From: Haloarculaceae archaeon H-GB1-1
GTDB taxonomy: Archaea > Halobacteriota > Halobacteria > Halobacteriales > Haloarculaceae
DNA: 64,000 bases
Reading direction: 5' to 3'
NCBI GenBank assembly: GCA_029688825.1
Contig: JARUKX010000018.1
Location: forward strand, 1 to 64,000
This document shows, piece after piece, positions 63,424-64,000 of this stretch. The notes beneath the pieces were generated by a model. It was given only the letters and a program-made list of their open reading frames with translations. It ran no database searches and was not told the origin of the DNA. The translations under genes and the position numbers were made by a program. How positions within the stretch are numbered: the first letter of the stretch is position 1; the number at the start of each line of letters is the position of its first letter.

Positions 63424-64000
63424 ATGGAACTGGCTACGCTCTGTGAGCGGCTGGACGACCGCCTCGCGACGGCGGAGTTCGCCGACGTCGACGCGAGTGC
63501 GAACGGACTGCAGGTCGGCCCCGACGAGGCGAGCATCGACAGCGTTGCGTTCGCGGTCGACGCCGCGGCCGAGACGATAGCGGAGGCGGCCGACGCGGGT
63601 GCGGACCTGCTGGTGGTCCACCACGGGCTCTCGTGGGGTGGATTCGACCGCGTGACCAGCCGGACCTACGACCGCATCGCCCCGCTCGTCGAGAACGACG
63701 TCGCGCTGTACGTTTCGCACCTTCCGCTCGACGGCCACCAGGAACTCGGGAACGCGGCGGGCGTCGCCGACCTGCTCGACCTCGACGACCGGGAGCCGTT
63801 CGGGTCGATGGGGCCAGTGCACATCGGACAGGCCGGTCGCGCGAGCGAGGCGTTCGGACGGACCGAACTCCGGGAGACGCTGACCACCCAGCTCGATACC
63901 GGCGGCGAGGACGTCCAGGTCCTCGATTTCGGCCCGGAACGCATCGAGGACGTCGCCATCGTCACGGGGAGCGGCGTCGACTGGCTCGACGAGGCGGTCG
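63424..64000 (+). CDS. Nif3-like dinuclear metal protein (3' truncated by window)
   Basis: ATG at 63424; at least 192 residues before the window end. It has the NIF3 start (LCERLDDRLATAEFADVDAS), metal-ligand segments LLVVHHGLSWGG and YVSHLPLDGHQELG. Members are GTP cyclohydrolase I type 2-like or radical-SAM associated; function is not settled. Confidence 0.88.
   Translation, partial: MELATLCERLDDRLATAEFADVDASANGLQVGPDEASIDSVAFAVDAAAETIAEAADAGADLLVVHHGLSWGGFDRVTSRTYDRIAPLVENDVALYVSHLPLDGHQELGNAAGVADLLDLDDREPFGSMGPVHIGQAGRASEAFGRTELRETLTTQLDTGGEDVQVLDFGPERIEDVAIVTGSGVDWLDEAV

Overview
The window is from a halophilic archaeon (class Halobacteria). The predicted proteins are rich in Asp and Glu, coding GC3 is high, and secreted proteins carry Tat signals (RR motifs) with haloarchaeal lipoboxes. 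There are BRE/TATA promoters with very short leaders, an aIF5A gene, halocyanins, a HalX-type response regulator and haloarchaea-specific small proteins. The window opens inside one gene and closes inside another, so it is an internal piece of a larger replicon. The aIF5A-agmatinase pair and the tRNA-Val near the right end suggest that end is chromosomal.

Layout. (1) 1-16522 is a catabolic island: an oligopeptide-type ABC importer (substrate-binding protein, two permeases, fused double ATPase), a YeiH/UPF0324 exporter, an FAD amine/amino-acid oxidase-like protein, a threonine-synthase-like PLP enzyme, an IclR regulator, an Ldh_2 2-hydroxyacid dehydrogenase, an amidohydrolase, an MmgE/PrpD protein and two MFS carriers. 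(2) 16523-18096 is gene-poor and partly AT-rich. (3) 18097-26194 holds accessory genes: a NosD-like beta-helix protein, an Eco57I/TaqI-type adenine methyltransferase with no visible nuclease, a zinc-finger protein, a low-GC TM2-SHOCT protein and a CPBP protease.

(4) 26596-49611 is a copper (and sulfur) island. A long minus-strand run (33107 to 26596) encodes a hybrid rhodanese/MBL remnant, a multicopper oxidase with a one-base frameshift, a Met-rich exported protein, four SHOCT membrane proteins (one fused to a plastocyanin domain), DUF302, a thioredoxin-like protein, two Cys-rich mini-proteins and a small lipoprotein carrying the exact CuA ligand spacing. To its right are a SoxB-like hydrolase, a TauE/SafE exporter, a membrane-tethered winged-helix protein, a permease with two TRASH/YHS domains, CopA, an Lrp-TRASH regulator, CopZ and CopB. 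Then come remnants of cysteine-biosynthesis genes and an HTH-DUF7521-halocyanin module.

(5) 49755-60775 holds a truncated histidine kinase, a complete HalX response regulator/kinase pair, a Tat-exported Lon-like protease and a NarO-like Cys-motif regulator. The regulator is divergent from a small protein, a radical SAM enzyme and a ferrochelatase. A second copy of the HTH-DUF7521-halocyanin module follows. (6) 61061-64000 is housekeeping: tRNA-Val(CAC), a zinc-ribbon mini-protein, aIF5A, agmatinase, a zinc-finger protein and a Nif3-like protein cut by the window end.

Main points of interest are the envelope copper operon with its stand-alone CuA-like lipoprotein, the duplicated HTH-DUF7521-cupredoxin module, the anaerobic-looking heme locus, and at least three genes that keep both ends but have lost their middle.
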